DNA of 64,000 nucleotides, taken from contig NZ_JANZNR010000004.1 in assembly GCF_025153525.1 (NCBI RefSeq), forward strand, positions 124,001-188,000, written 5' to 3'. Within the stretch, counting starts at the first letter, position 1; the number at the start of each line of letters is the position of its first letter. The notes beneath the pieces were generated by a model that ran no database searches, was not told the DNA's origin, and saw only the letters and a list, made by a program, of their open reading frames with translations. Made by a program: the position numbers and the translations under genes. Source of the DNA: Psychroserpens sp. SPM9 (GTDB taxonomy: Bacteria > Bacteroidota > Bacteroidia > Flavobacteriales > Flavobacteriaceae). Of this stretch, positions 7,446 to 16,830 are shown piece after piece.

Positions 7446-8810
7446 TTATTTTTTCTTGTTGCGTTTATTGTAGTTTTTATCGCCTCTGGTTTTCGGCTTT
7501 TTGTATTTAGCCGCAATTTTAAACTTGTAAGAACCGCCTAGATTTTCTTTTTTATTCTTGTCCTTTTTTTCATGATAAGCAGGTCCTGGAGCATCTTCAT
7601 CTTTACGTTTGATGGGGTTATTTCGCTCTCTAATTTGCGGGCGCTCTTCTTCAATGAGTTCTTTCGAGATATCAACTTCCGCAGGAAAATCAAGCAAAGG
7701 CACCGTTATGCCCATATAGGCTTCAATAGCTTCAAAAGCCGCTTGCTCTTTTTCCGTAGAAAAGGTCAGAGCAATTCCTTGCTGCTCTGCACGACCTGTT
7801 CGTCCTATACGATGCATGTAATTTTCAGCGTATTGAGGCGTGTCAAAATTAATCACGTGGCTTATGTTTTCAATATCCAGCCCACGAGCCATAACGTCTG
7901 TGGCAATTAAGATGCGCTGGTCTCCAGACCTAAATTGTTCAATACTTCTAAGTCGGTAATTTTGTGTTTTATTAGAATGAATCACACATGACTGCTCCGG
8001 AAACCGCTCTTCTAAAACATCAAAAAGTTTATCGGCCAGTTTTTTAAAGGCGACAAAAATGAGAACTTTATGGTAAGTTTCCCTGTCGTGTAAAAGATGC
8101 TCTAAAAGATTGACTTTCGTATAAAAGTTAGGAACCTCATAACGTTCTTGTTTGATATTATGCAAAGGTGTTCCAGAAACTGCTATGGTTACTTTTTCAG
8201 GTTTAATGAAAAAATTGGTAATAAGTTCATCGACATCTTCAGTCATCGTTGCCGAAAACATAATATTTTGTCTACGTTCCGGAAGGATATCAAAAATGTT
8301 TAATAACTGATGCCTAAATCCCAAATCTAGCATGACATCAACTTCATCAATAACCAGTTTTTGAATCGATTTTAACTGTAATACATGACTCACCGCCAAA
8401 TCAAATAAACGACCAGGCGTTGCAACAATGATGTCTTGCCCTTCTGCTATAGCACGTTTTTGTGTATTGATGTTAGTGCCACCATAAACACCAAGAACTC
8501 GCACGTTGATATAAGCTGCTAGCTTTTCAATTTCTTCAACAACCTGAACCACTAATTCTCGAGTAGGGACTAAAATTAAAACACGCGGATTGTCTTGTGT
8601 CGAATATTTTAAATGACGTAAAATGGGTAACATATAGGCATAGGTTTTACCTGTTCCGGTTTGTGCAATACCTACAACATCTCTACCAGAAGCAACAATG
8701 TTAAAGGCTTCTGCTTGAATAGGTGTTGGATATTCAAAGCCTAAATCACCCAAAGCATTGTACAAAGGTGTATTTAAATTTAAATCGGTAAAACTAACTT
8801 GCTGTTCCAT
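7446..8810 (-). CDS. DEAD-box family RNA helicase with a DEVD motif II
   Basis: This 454-residue protein has two RecA-like lobes and a basic tail. It carries the Q-motif region (FEYPTPIQ), motif I AQTGTGKT (49-56), motif Ia PTRELV, motif Ib TPGR, motif II DEVD (155-158), motif III SAT (186-188), motif V ARGLDI and motif VI HRIGRTGR. Motif II has valine in place of the alanine of DEAD; both acidic residues that bind Mg-ATP are kept, so it should be active. Residues about 395-454 are a lysine/arginine-rich tail that probably binds RNA. Likely roles are ribosome assembly or mRNA turnover. It is a single gene, divergent from pabB. Confidence 0.95.
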   Translation of the reverse strand: MEQQVSFTDLNLNTPLYNALGDLGFEYPTPIQAEAFNIVASGRDVVGIAQTGTGKTYAYMLPILRHLKYSTQDNPRVLILVPTRELVVQVVEEIEKLAAYINVRVLGVYGGTNINTQKRAIAEGQDIIVATPGRLFDLAVSHVLQLKSIQKLVIDEVDVMLDLGFRHQLLNIFDILPERRQNIMFSATMTEDVDELITNFFIKPEKVTIAVSGTPLHNIKQERYEVPNFYTKVNLLEHLLHDRETYHKVLIFVAFKKLADKLFDVLEERFPEQSCVIHSNKTQNYRLRSIEQFRSGDQRILIATDVMARGLDIENISHVINFDTPQYAENYMHRIGRTGRAEQQGIALTFSTEKEQAAFEAIEAYMGITVPLLDFPAEVDISKELIEEERPQIRERNNPIKRKDEDAPGPAYHEKKDKNKKENLGGSYKFKIAAKYKKPKTRGDKNYNKRNKKK

Positions 8811-8814
8811 GCTG

Positions 8815-8822
8815 CAAAGGTA
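8815..8822 (-). promoter_or_regulatory. Candidate -7 promoter box for the helicase gene
   Basis: On the minus strand this reads TACCTTTG, a match to TAnnTTTG, only 4 bases before the ATG at 8810. If used, the transcript would start at or next to the start codon, giving a leaderless or nearly leaderless mRNA. I see no clear -33 element. Confidence 0.4.
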
Positions 8823-8898
8823 AATTTTTTACTTCGGAAAAACATACTTGTTATTGACAGCTTTAATTCGGTTCTTTGTAATCCTATTTTTTTCTAAT

Positions 8899-10212
8899 TT
8901 GAGACGTGTAAAAACCCAATATATTTCTAACCCTGAAAGCTTTAAAAAACAGCTTCTGCTCTGGAGTTCGCAGTTTGATGAAGTCGTTTGGCTCGATAGT
9001 AATAATTACCAGCAAACGTATGCCTCTTTTGATGCGGTTTTAGCTGTTGAGGCGTTTACTTTGTTTCAAACCGATGATTTTGATGCATTTAATCAGTTAA
9101 AGGAATACCAGTCTGCAACAAACGACTGGATTTTTGGCTATTTATCTTACGACCTTAAAAATGATGTTGAAGATTTGTCGTCTCATAATTTTGACGGACT
9201 CGAATTTCCTGAATTGTACTTTTTTCAGCCCAAACGCCTCTTCTTTTTAAAAGGGAATACACTCGAAACACATTACTTAAATGTGGTTGCCGATGCCTTA
9301 GACGATGATTTAAAAGCGATGCTGGCAGCTGATGCTAATGCTTCAGAAACCAACGATAAAGATGCCTCGGTGGAAGATTCGCAAATCAAAATTAAACTGA
9401 GAATTCACAAAGACGATTACTTTAGCAAAGTCAACGAAATGCTTGCTCATATTTACAGAGGCGATATTTATGAAGCTAATTTTTGTCAGGAATTTTTTGC
9501 CGAAAATACGCGCATCAATCCTTTAGAAACTTATTCAAAACTCAATGCCATATCCAAACCGCCTTTTGCGTCGTTTTTAAAGCTTTATGATAAGTATTTG
9601 TTATCGGCTTCTCCAGAGCGCTATATCAAAAAGGAGGGTTTGAAAATTACGTCGCAACCTATCAAAGGAACTGCTAAACGTTCAAAAAATAAGACCGAAG
9701 ATTTAGAATTGATTAAAGCGCTTTCCGAAGATATAAAAGAGCGAAGTGAAAACATAATGATTGTCGATTTGGTAAGAAATGACCTGTCTAAAACAGCAAC
9801 AAAAGGCAGCGTAAGGGTTGAAGAACTTTGCAAAGTTTACACCTTCGATCAGGTGCATCAAATGATTTCTACGGTAACGTCAATGGTGAATGAAAGCACG
9901 CATCCTGTCGATATTATTAGGTCTACGTTTCCTATGGGAAGTATGACTGGAGCTCCAAAAATTTCGGCAATGAAAATTATTGAAGTTCTCGAAGAAACTA
10001 AACGTGGTTTGTACTCTGGAGCTGTTGGTTATTTTTCGCCAGATAATAACTTCGATTTTAATGTTGTTATACGAAGCATTCTTTACAATGCTACTAAAAA
10101 ATATGTGTCTTATTCTGTAGGAGGCGCGATTACTGCTAAAAGTGACCCGTTAAAAGAATATGAAGAGTGCTTGATTAAAGCCAAAGCCATGCGCGAGGTT
10201 TTAGAAAACTAA
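8899..10212 (+). CDS. pabB: Aminodeoxychorismate synthase component I
   Basis: This chorismate-binding enzyme converts chorismate plus ammonia to 4-amino-4-deoxychorismate for folate synthesis. The open frame reaches back to a TTG at 8848, but those first 17 residues are hydrophobic and unlike the family. The TTG at 8899 gives 437 residues beginning with RRVKTQY and is preferred, though uncertain; there is no ATG. Family blocks seen are LLSASPERYI, the PIKGT motif with the lysine typical of PabB, IMIVDLVRNDLSK, FPMGSMTGAPK and GLYSGAVGYFSPDNNFDFNV. No glutaminase partner (pabA) is nearby. It starts a run of plus-strand genes with a DUF3592 gene and tilS. Confidence 0.9.
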   Translation: MRRVKTQYISNPESFKKQLLLWSSQFDEVVWLDSNNYQQTYASFDAVLAVEAFTLFQTDDFDAFNQLKEYQSATNDWIFGYLSYDLKNDVEDLSSHNFDGLEFPELYFFQPKRLFFLKGNTLETHYLNVVADALDDDLKAMLAADANASETNDKDASVEDSQIKIKLRIHKDDYFSKVNEMLAHIYRGDIYEANFCQEFFAENTRINPLETYSKLNAISKPPFASFLKLYDKYLLSASPERYIKKEGLKITSQPIKGTAKRSKNKTEDLELIKALSEDIKERSENIMIVDLVRNDLSKTATKGSVRVEELCKVYTFDQVHQMISTVTSMVNESTHPVDIIRSTFPMGSMTGAPKISAMKIIEVLEETKRGLYSGAVGYFSPDNNFDFNVVIRSILYNATKKYVSYSVGGAITAKSDPLKEYEECLIKAKAMREVLEN

Positions 10213-10264
10213 AGTTTTGAATTAAACTTTCTGGTGGTATATTTGAAGATATTACACAAATTGA

Positions 10265-10666
10265 ATGGATTATCTATATGCAACTTTGGGGCTTATTGGT
10301 GTGGTACTTTTGTTTTTCGCAATTAGAAGCTATCAGCATACCAAAGAATTGCTGAATTTTGGTCGCAAAACGAAAGCCATCGTCATCAATTTTATTGAAG
10401 TCCATGATGACGATGGGACTACATATAGACCTGTGTTTGAATATTATGACAACAATAAACAGGCTTTCGTGTTTGAAAGCGAAGTAAGCTCTAAGCCTAA
10501 AGCTTACAGTCTCGGGCAACAGGTAGAAGTGGTTTATGATAAAAATCACGAAGATGTAAAGGTAATCTCGTTTTGGGGATTGTACCGATGGGCAATAATT
10601 TTACTCATGATAGCGTCTCCGTTATTAGTTTTAGTAACGGCCTATTTTTTATATAAATACAATTAA
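10265..10666 (+). CDS. DUF3592 membrane protein
   Basis: This 133-residue protein has one membrane helix at each end (about 4-22 and 105-128). Between them is a small beta-rich domain with the DUF3592 pattern: TKAIVINFIEV, then GTTYRPVFEYY, then YSLGQQVEVVYDKN. Family members are widespread small membrane proteins of unknown function. It sits 52 bases after pabB and 12 bases before tilS. It may share their transcript, but it has no obvious role in either pathway. Confidence 0.8.
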   Translation: MDYLYATLGLIGVVLLFFAIRSYQHTKELLNFGRKTKAIVINFIEVHDDDGTTYRPVFEYYDNNKQAFVFESEVSSKPKAYSLGQQVEVVYDKNHEDVKVISFWGLYRWAIILLMIASPLLVLVTAYFLYKYN

Positions 10667-10678
10667 TTTCACCTCTTG

Positions 10679-12010
10679 ATGAATCTCGATTTTGAGTCAC
10701 ATATAAATAATAAGCTTAAGTTTTTAACTAAAGCCAAACTTCTCATTGCTATTTCTGGAGGTGTTGATAGTGTGGTATTAACCCATTTGTGTCATGAGTT
10801 AAAACTGGATATCACACTAGCGCATTGTAATTTTAATTTACGCGGAAAAGAAAGTGATCAGGACGAAAATTTTATTTTAGAATTGGCTGAGCAATTAGGA
10901 TTAGAAGTTTTTACCGAGCATTTTAACACCGAAGCCTATGCAAAACAAAACAAATTGTCTATACAAATGGCAGCGAGAGCATTGCGTTACCAATGGTTTG
11001 ATGAGTTGTCAAAAGCTTTAAAGTTTGATTATCTGCTTACAGCGCATCATGCCGATGATAATTTGGAAACCGTTTTAATCAATTTAACGAGAGGCACCGG
11101 ACTCAACGGTTTAACTGGAATTCCTGAAATCAATGCTAATATCGTTAGGCCTCTGTTGCCTTTTTCCAGAGAATCTATCGAAAGTTATGCGAAGCTGAAT
11201 AATTATAAATGGCGTGAGGATAGTAGTAATAGTTCCGATAAATACCTTCGGAATAAATTACGACATCATGTGATTCCTGTTTTAAAGGAAGGCAACCCAG
11301 AACTGCTTCAAAGTTTTAGCAACACACTTGAGCATCTGAAGGATACTGCCAATCTTGTAGATGATAGTATCCATAATTTTCTAGACAGAGCAGTAGCTTC
11401 TGAAACCGAAAATCACATCAAGTTTAATATTTCAGAGTTTAAAAAATTAACGAATACCAAAGCCTATATCTTCGAAATCTTTAAAGATTATGGTTTTACC
11501 GAATGGAATGACATCTTAGACTTATTAGATGCACAATCAGGGAAACAGGTGTTTTCAAATACACATCGCTTACTAAAAGATAGAGAACACTTAATCCTTA
11601 CTCATTGGCCTGTTTCTAAACAAAATGATGTCGCTCTTAAAATTGAGGCTACAGATAAAAAGGTACAAACGCGCATCGGGAGTTTATTCTTTGATGAAGC
11701 CGATGCCATCTTTGGAAAACGAACCAACGTCATTTTTGTTGATAAAGAAACTTTGCAATTCCCGCTATTACTCCGTAAATGGGAAGAAGGTGATTATTTC
11801 TACCCTTTAGGAATGAAAGGTAAAAAGAAATTAAGTAAGTATTTTAAAGATGAAAAATACTCGCTGTTGGATAAAGAAAACACCTGGATATTATGCTCGG
11901 ATGATAAGATTGTTTGGATTGTTGGTAAACGTGCCGACGAGCGTTTTAAAGTCACTAAAACCACCAGTGAGATCTTAAAAATTGAATTAAATAAAACCGA
12001 TATTCTGTAA
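10679..12010 (+). CDS. tilS: tRNA(Ile)-lysidine synthase
   Basis: TilS attaches lysine to C34 of the tRNA-Ile with CAU anticodon, changing both its codon reading and its charging. The 443-residue protein has the PP-loop ATP-binding motif SGGVDS (26-31), then AHCNFNLRG and the [11 protein letters not shown] block of the catalytic domain, and a C-terminal TilS domain with [19 protein letters not shown]. The ATG at 10679 is preferred to the TTG one codon upstream. The length matches bacterial TilS of the longer class. It overlaps nothing and is followed after 53 bases by adenine deaminase. Confidence 0.95.
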   Translation: MNLDFESHINNKLKFLTKAKLLIAISGGVDSVVLTHLCHELKLDITLAHCNFNLRGKESDQDENFILELAEQLGLEVFTEHFNTEAYAKQNKLSIQMAARALRYQWFDELSKALKFDYLLTAHHADDNLETVLINLTRGTGLNGLTGIPEINANIVRPLLPFSRESIESYAKLNNYKWREDSSNSSDKYLRNKLRHHVIPVLKEGNPELLQSFSNTLEHLKDTANLVDDSIHNFLDRAVASETENHIKFNISEFKKLTNTKAYIFEIFKDYGFTEWNDILDLLDAQSGKQVFSNTHRLLKDREHLILTHWPVSKQNDVALKIEATDKKVQTRIGSLFFDEADAIFGKRTNVIFVDKETLQFPLLLRKWEEGDYFYPLGMKGKKKLSKYFKDEKYSLLDKENTWILCSDDKIVWIVGKRADERFKVTKTTSEILKIELNKTDIL

Positions 12011-12063
12011 TCACTAAGCGGAAGCCAAAGTATGTTACAGAATGTCTAACTAAAACGAATATA

Positions 12064-13683
12064 TTGAAACTACTAGGACACATTGTCGACATAAAGAACA
12101 GGCGTATTTTTAAAGGCGAAGTCACCATTTCTGAAGGAAAAATAATAGCAATTAACGCCAAAGAGCATAATGTAGAACACTATATTTTACCTGGTTTTGT
12201 TGATGCACATATCCACATAGAAAGTTCTATGCTCGTCCCTACAGAGTTTGCAAGATTGGCTGTAAATCATGGGACTGTTGCCACGGTTTCAGACCCTCAT
12301 GAAATAGCCAATGTGCTTGGTGTTGAGGGCGTACATTTCATGATTAACAATGGAAAGGAATCGCCTTTCAAATTTAATTTTGGCGCTCCGTCCTGCGTGC
12401 CTGCAACATCATTTGAATCGGCTGGAGCAGTGATAGATGCTGAAGGGATTAAAGAGCTCATGGCAAATCCCGATATTAAATATTTAGCCGAAATGATGAA
12501 TTATCCTGGTGTGTTATTCGATGATCCTGAAGTCCTTAAAAAATTAGAATGGGCAAAGCATTATAACAAGCCTATCGATGGTCACGCTCCAGGTGTGGTT
12601 GGTGATAATATTACCAAATATATCAATGCCGGAATTTCAACAGATCACGAGTGCTTTACTTATGATGAAGGTTTGGAGAAACTACAAAAAGGAATGAAAG
12701 TGCTTATTCGCGAAGGTAGTGCCGCCAAAAATTTTGAGGCTTTAATTGATTTGCTACCTCAATATTATGAAAACATGATGTTTTGTAGCGATGACAAACA
12801 TCCCGATGATTTAATTATCGATCATATCAATAAACTTTGTGCCAGAGCTGTTGCTAAAGGTATTGATGTGTTTAAAGTTTTGCAAGCGGCTTGTGTTAAT
12901 CCGGTTGAACATTATAATTTAGATGTTGGATTATTACAGGTTGGTGACGATGCCGATTGTATTGTAGTGAAAGATCTTGTCAACTTTGAGGTCGTACAGA
13001 CCTACATTAACGGAGCATTAGTTAGCGAAAACGGACAGTCAAAATTGCGTTCTGTGCCCTTTAAAAATCTGAATAACTTCAATACAAATAAAAAGCAGAT
13101 ATCCGATTTTAGAGTGCCTTCAACCGCTAAACAGATAAGAGTTATTGAAGCGCTGGAAGGTCAACTAGTCACCAACGAACGTATCGAAAAAGCGACAATT
13201 CTCGATGGTAATCTCGTTTCTAATACTGAAAATGACATTTTAAAAATGACCGTTGTTAACCGTTATAATGACGACCAGCCAGCTTTAGCATTTATTAAAA
13301 ATTTCCAATTAAAAGAAGGAGCCATTGCTTCATCTGTGGGGCACGATTCTCACAATATTATTGCTGTGGGTGTTTCTGATGAAATGATTTGTAAAGCCGT
13401 TAATTTAATTATTGAAAATAAAGGAGGTATTTGCGCTGTATCGCCTTCCGAAGCACATATTGTACCTTTACCTGTTGCTGGCATCATGAGTGATCAAGAT
13501 GGTGAAACAATTGGCAAGCAATATGCTGTTTTAGACCAAAAAGCAAAAGCCTTAGGAAGCACCTTAAATGCGCCTTATATGACACTTTCGTTTATGGCTT
13601 TGTTGGTAATTCCATCCTTAAAATTAAGTGATAAAGGCTTGTTTAACGGTTCAGATTTTAAGTTTACTTCATTAGAGGGATAA
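12064..13683 (+). CDS. ade: Adenine deaminase
   Basis: This amidohydrolase-superfamily enzyme converts adenine to hypoxanthine and ammonia. The 539-residue length fits the family. The metal-binding motif is [14 protein letters not shown] near residues 48-61, followed by the typical [16 protein letters not shown]. The C-terminal ade domain has [18 protein letters not shown]. The start is a TTG at 12064, giving [10 protein letters not shown]; no ATG is available near the conserved N-terminus. It lies just before the pyrimidine operon, separated by a 212-base gap with its own promoter box. Purine and pyrimidine base salvage or breakdown therefore sit side by side. Confidence 0.95.
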   Translation: MKLLGHIVDIKNRRIFKGEVTISEGKIIAINAKEHNVEHYILPGFVDAHIHIESSMLVPTEFARLAVNHGTVATVSDPHEIANVLGVEGVHFMINNGKESPFKFNFGAPSCVPATSFESAGAVIDAEGIKELMANPDIKYLAEMMNYPGVLFDDPEVLKKLEWAKHYNKPIDGHAPGVVGDNITKYINAGISTDHECFTYDEGLEKLQKGMKVLIREGSAAKNFEALIDLLPQYYENMMFCSDDKHPDDLIIDHINKLCARAVAKGIDVFKVLQAACVNPVEHYNLDVGLLQVGDDADCIVVKDLVNFEVVQTYINGALVSENGQSKLRSVPFKNLNNFNTNKKQISDFRVPSTAKQIRVIEALEGQLVTNERIEKATILDGNLVSNTENDILKMTVVNRYNDDQPALAFIKNFQLKEGAIASSVGHDSHNIIAVGVSDEMICKAVNLIIENKGGICAVSPSEAHIVPLPVAGIMSDQDGETIGKQYAVLDQKAKALGSTLNAPYMTLSFMALLVIPSLKLSDKGLFNGSDFKFTSLEG

Positions 13684-13788
13684 CGGCTTAAATTTCCGAA
13701 ACAAAAACCTGTAATTAAGAATCATTCAATGTATTTTTAAATATCTTAGAGACTTTTCAATAATATCTTAAGATTAATATATATTTCA

Positions 13789-13796
13789 TATATTTG
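13789..13796 (+). promoter_or_regulatory. Candidate -7 promoter box for the pyrimidine operon
   Basis: TATATTTG matches the Bacteroidota TAnnTTTG box and lies 100 bases before the first ATG of the operon at 13896, implying a leader of about 90 bases. The 13684-13889 gap is A/T-rich and holds no open frame. No clear -33 element is seen. Confidence 0.4.
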
Positions 13797-13895
13797 ATTA
13801 GAGTGTGCTTAAAAACCGTCAGTACTATGACTTGGTTTTTATAACATTCTTATTTTTTGTTCAAATAGTAATAAAATTAATCCGATACGTTGAAG

Positions 13896-15362
13896 ATGAT
13901 TGTAAGCGATACACTTTCCGAAGTAAAAAATTATATCAATGGTAAATTTGAAAGAAATGGGCAAAATGCCTTAGATGTTTTTAGTCCGCTAGACGGTTCA
14001 AAAATTTCTTCAATTCCATTGTCAACAGCACAAGATGTTGATGCTGCAGTTCAAGCTGCTCATAAAGCCTTTCCAGAATGGTCTGGAATGACGTTTAAAG
14101 AACGCGTTCAAATATTTTTTAGATATAGAGCGCTCTTAGATCAACACATGGACGAATTGACCAAGTTAGTTCAGCTTGAAAATGGTAAAACCTATGGTGA
14201 AGCTAAAGCCGAAGTTGAAAAAAGCATGGAGCTTTGTGAGTTTGCAGTATCTATGCCGCAAATTGTTGTTAATGAAGTTCAGGAAGTGAGTAAAGGTGTC
14301 GAATGTCGTATAGAACGCAAACCACTTGGTGTGGTGGCTTCTATTACACCATTTAATTTTCCTAATATGGTGCCGCATTGGACACTACCTAATGCCTTAG
14401 TACTTGGAAACACGATGGTAATGAAACCTTCCGAATTGGTGCCTTTAAGCACAGTTCGTATGGCCGAATTGTTAAAAGAAGCTGGGCTTCCCGATGGTGT
14501 GTTTAATATTGTTAATGGCGGAAAAGAAGTGGTTGAAGCCATTTGTGACCATCCAAATATTGAAGCTGTGTCCTTTGTTGGTTCGACTAAAGTAGCCAAG
14601 ATTGTATATAAAAGAGCAACCTCCAACTTAAAGCGCTGCGTGGCGCTTGGTGGAGCAAAAAACCATTTGCTAGTCTTACCCGATGCCAATCCTGAAATGA
14701 CCGCTTCTAATGTTGTCGCCTCAATGTCTGGTTGTGCTGGGCAACGTTGTATGGCTGCTTCAGTAATGGTTGGTGTTGATAAAGTACAGCATATTATAGA
14801 TCGTATGGTCGAAGAGGCAAAAACGATTTCACCAGGAGCTAATTTAGGTTCGGTGATTACTGCGGAAGCTAAAAAACGTATTGAAGGCTATATCGATGAA
14901 GCCGAAAAAAATGGTGCTAAAATATTATTAGATGGCCGACATGCAACAGTGCCCGGAAAAGAAGGTGGGTATTATGTCGGACCAACAATTATAGATTATG
15001 TTACAACTGATATGTCTGTAGCTAGAGAAGAAATTTTCGGACCCGTAATTTCAATCATTCGTGCTAAAGATTTAGACGAAGCTATAGCTATTGAAAATGG
15101 CTCTAATTACGGAAATGCTGCAGCCGTTTTTACCCAAAGTGGCGGATTGGCAAAACAAGTCATGGAGCGTGCCAGCGCAGGAATGATTGGTGTAAATATT
15201 GGTGTGCCAGTGCCTCGTGAACCGTTTTCATTTGGAGGTTGGAACGAATCCAAATTTGGAGTAGGAGATATTACAGGACGTAGCTCTATTGAGTTCTGGA
15301 CTCAAAATAAAAAGACAACGACCAAATGGAATCCTGAGGCGCAAACCAATTGGATGAGTTAA
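13896..15362 (+). CDS. mmsA: CoA-acylating methylmalonate-semialdehyde dehydrogenase
   Basis: The enzyme oxidises malonate or methylmalonate semialdehyde to acetyl-CoA or propionyl-CoA with loss of CO2, the last step of uracil/thymine breakdown. It belongs to the aldehyde dehydrogenase superfamily. The catalytic cysteine is C285 in GCAGQRCMAAS. The segment VALGGAKNHLLVLPDAN, with asparagine where other dehydrogenases have the general-base glutamate, is diagnostic of this CoA-dependent group. ITPFNFPNMVPHW is also typical. The ATG at 13896 is preferred to the TTG two codons upstream; this gives 488 residues. It is the first gene of the pyrimidine operon. Confidence 0.93.
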   Translation: MIVSDTLSEVKNYINGKFERNGQNALDVFSPLDGSKISSIPLSTAQDVDAAVQAAHKAFPEWSGMTFKERVQIFFRYRALLDQHMDELTKLVQLENGKTYGEAKAEVEKSMELCEFAVSMPQIVVNEVQEVSKGVECRIERKPLGVVASITPFNFPNMVPHWTLPNALVLGNTMVMKPSELVPLSTVRMAELLKEAGLPDGVFNIVNGGKEVVEAICDHPNIEAVSFVGSTKVAKIVYKRATSNLKRCVALGGAKNHLLVLPDANPEMTASNVVASMSGCAGQRCMAASVMVGVDKVQHIIDRMVEEAKTISPGANLGSVITAEAKKRIEGYIDEAEKNGAKILLDGRHATVPGKEGGYYVGPTIIDYVTTDMSVAREEIFGPVISIIRAKDLDEAIAIENGSNYGNAAAVFTQSGGLAKQVMERASAGMIGVNIGVPVPREPFSFGGWNESKFGVGDITGRSSIEFWTQNKKTTTKWNPEAQTNWMS

Positions 15363-15452
15363 TAATTTCCTCAACGTTTAAAATCTTGTAAACGATAATT
15401 AAATTTTGAATGGCGTCTTGAGCTAAGTCAAAGAAACTACTAAACCAATCTA

Positions 15453-16784
15453 ATGGATAATACTATCATAAAAGACAATCTCGATTACACTTTGTTTTCA
15501 TGGTCAAAGCAAGGCGGCTTAAATCCTATAAATGCATCTCATGCCAAAGGTTCCTATGTCTATGACAGCGATGGAAAAAAATATCTGGATTTTTCATCAC
15601 AACTTATGAATGTCAATATAGGTCATGGTAACCAGAGAATCACAAATGCTGTAGTCAAGCAAATGCAGGCTGTGAGCTATGTTTATCCTGGAATGGCTAC
15701 TGAAGTACGCGGACAACTGGGAAAAAAAATTGCTGAAATCACACCAGGAAACTTAAGTAAAACCTTTTTTACCTTAGGTGGTGCTGAAGCCATTGAAAAT
15801 GCAATCAAGCTCGCACGCATGTATACAGGACGGCATAAAATTATCACGCACTACAGAGCTTATCATGGTGCCACTTATGGCGCTATGAGTGCTGGTGGAG
15901 ATCCAAGACGATTTCCGGTAGATAGCCAAGCGATGCCCAATGTGGTCCATGTCGAAAATCCGTACGCTTATCGTTGTCCGTGGCATTCGAACTCTGTTGA
16001 AGAATGTGGCGAACGAGCTCTAGAACACTTAGAGCGTGTGATCAAATTTGAAAATCCAGACAGTGTCGCTGCGATTTTGTTTGAAGGGGAATCTGGTTCT
16101 TCAGGATGTTTAAAATATCCACCTATGTATTTAAAACGTGTACGAGAGCTCTGCGACACCTATGGCATCATGATGATTGATGATGAAGTGATGAGCGGAT
16201 TTGGGCGTACAGGAAAAATGTTTGGAATCGACCATCATGAAGTTACACCAGACATTATGTGTCTTGCCAAAGGATTGACTTCTGGTTATTTACCGCTTGG
16301 TGGCGTTGTGGTGACCGACAAGATTGCGGCGCATTTTAATGACAATCCGATGGTGATTGGGTTAACCTATTCTGCGCATCCAACCTTGTGTGCTGCGGCT
16401 TTAGAAAATATTAAAATTATTGAAGAAGAGAATCTGGTTGAACGTGCTGCCGAAATGGGACTGTATATAGAAGAAGAAGTTGAAAAATTAAAAGCCAAAC
16501 ATCCTTCTATTGGTGATTTTAGAAATACAGGCTTGTTAGGTTGTATTGAACTGGTTAAAAATAGATTTACTAAAGAACCAACCACTCCTTGGAACGCCAA
16601 ACCAAACGAGATGGAAGCGACCCTAAAAATGGCAGCTAAAATCCGAGAATTAGGAATGTTCACTTTTGTGAGATGGAATTGGATTTTTATAGCACCACCT
16701 TTAAATATCACTAAGGAAGAAGTAGATGAAGGTTTAAAAATTATTGCTCAGGCTATTAGTATAGCTGATGAATATTGTAAATAA
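15453..16784 (+). CDS. Class III omega-amino acid (beta-alanine) aminotransferase
   Basis: This PLP enzyme most likely moves the amino group of beta-alanine or 3-aminoisobutyrate to pyruvate or 2-oxoglutarate, making the semialdehyde used by the dehydrogenase just upstream. The 443-residue class III fold shows TFFTLGGAEAIENAIKLAR, the cofactor-stacking HYRAYHGATYGAMSAGG, the acidic MMIDDEVMSGFGRTG and the Schiff-base lysine K273 in LAKGLTSGYLPLGG. Substrate is inferred from operon context, since class III specificity is hard to read from sequence. The gap to the previous gene is 90 bases and holds a weak stem-loop with arms CGTTTA and TAAACG around 15375-15394. Confidence 0.88.
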   Translation: MDNTIIKDNLDYTLFSWSKQGGLNPINASHAKGSYVYDSDGKKYLDFSSQLMNVNIGHGNQRITNAVVKQMQAVSYVYPGMATEVRGQLGKKIAEITPGNLSKTFFTLGGAEAIENAIKLARMYTGRHKIITHYRAYHGATYGAMSAGGDPRRFPVDSQAMPNVVHVENPYAYRCPWHSNSVEECGERALEHLERVIKFENPDSVAAILFEGESGSSGCLKYPPMYLKRVRELCDTYGIMMIDDEVMSGFGRTGKMFGIDHHEVTPDIMCLAKGLTSGYLPLGGVVVTDKIAAHFNDNPMVIGLTYSAHPTLCAAALENIKIIEEENLVERAAEMGLYIEEEVEKLKAKHPSIGDFRNTGLLGCIELVKNRFTKEPTTPWNAKPNEMEATLKMAAKIRELGMFTFVRWNWIFIAPPLNITKEEVDEGLKIIAQAISIADEYCK

Positions 16785-16793
16785 ACGGATGGC

Positions 16794-16813
16794 CATTCCT
16801 CAAAAAAGGAATG
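16794..16813 (+). other. Stem-loop in the aminotransferase-NCS1 spacer
   Basis: CATTCCT (16794-16800) and AGGAATG (16807-16813) are perfect inverted arms around a 6-base loop. No T-run follows, so this is not a terminator. It could be an RNA stability or processing element within the operon. Confidence 0.5.
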
Positions 16814-16830
16814 ATAGACTAAAATAAAAC

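Noticed and set aside
8848-8898. Upstream TTG start for pabB
   Set aside because: The added residues are hydrophobic and unlike the family; the TTG at 8899 is closer to the conserved region. This remains uncertain.
14166-16711. Minus-strand frames within the semialdehyde dehydrogenase and aminotransferase genes
   Set aside because: They are shadows of well-supported plus-strand genes and have no recognisable domains.
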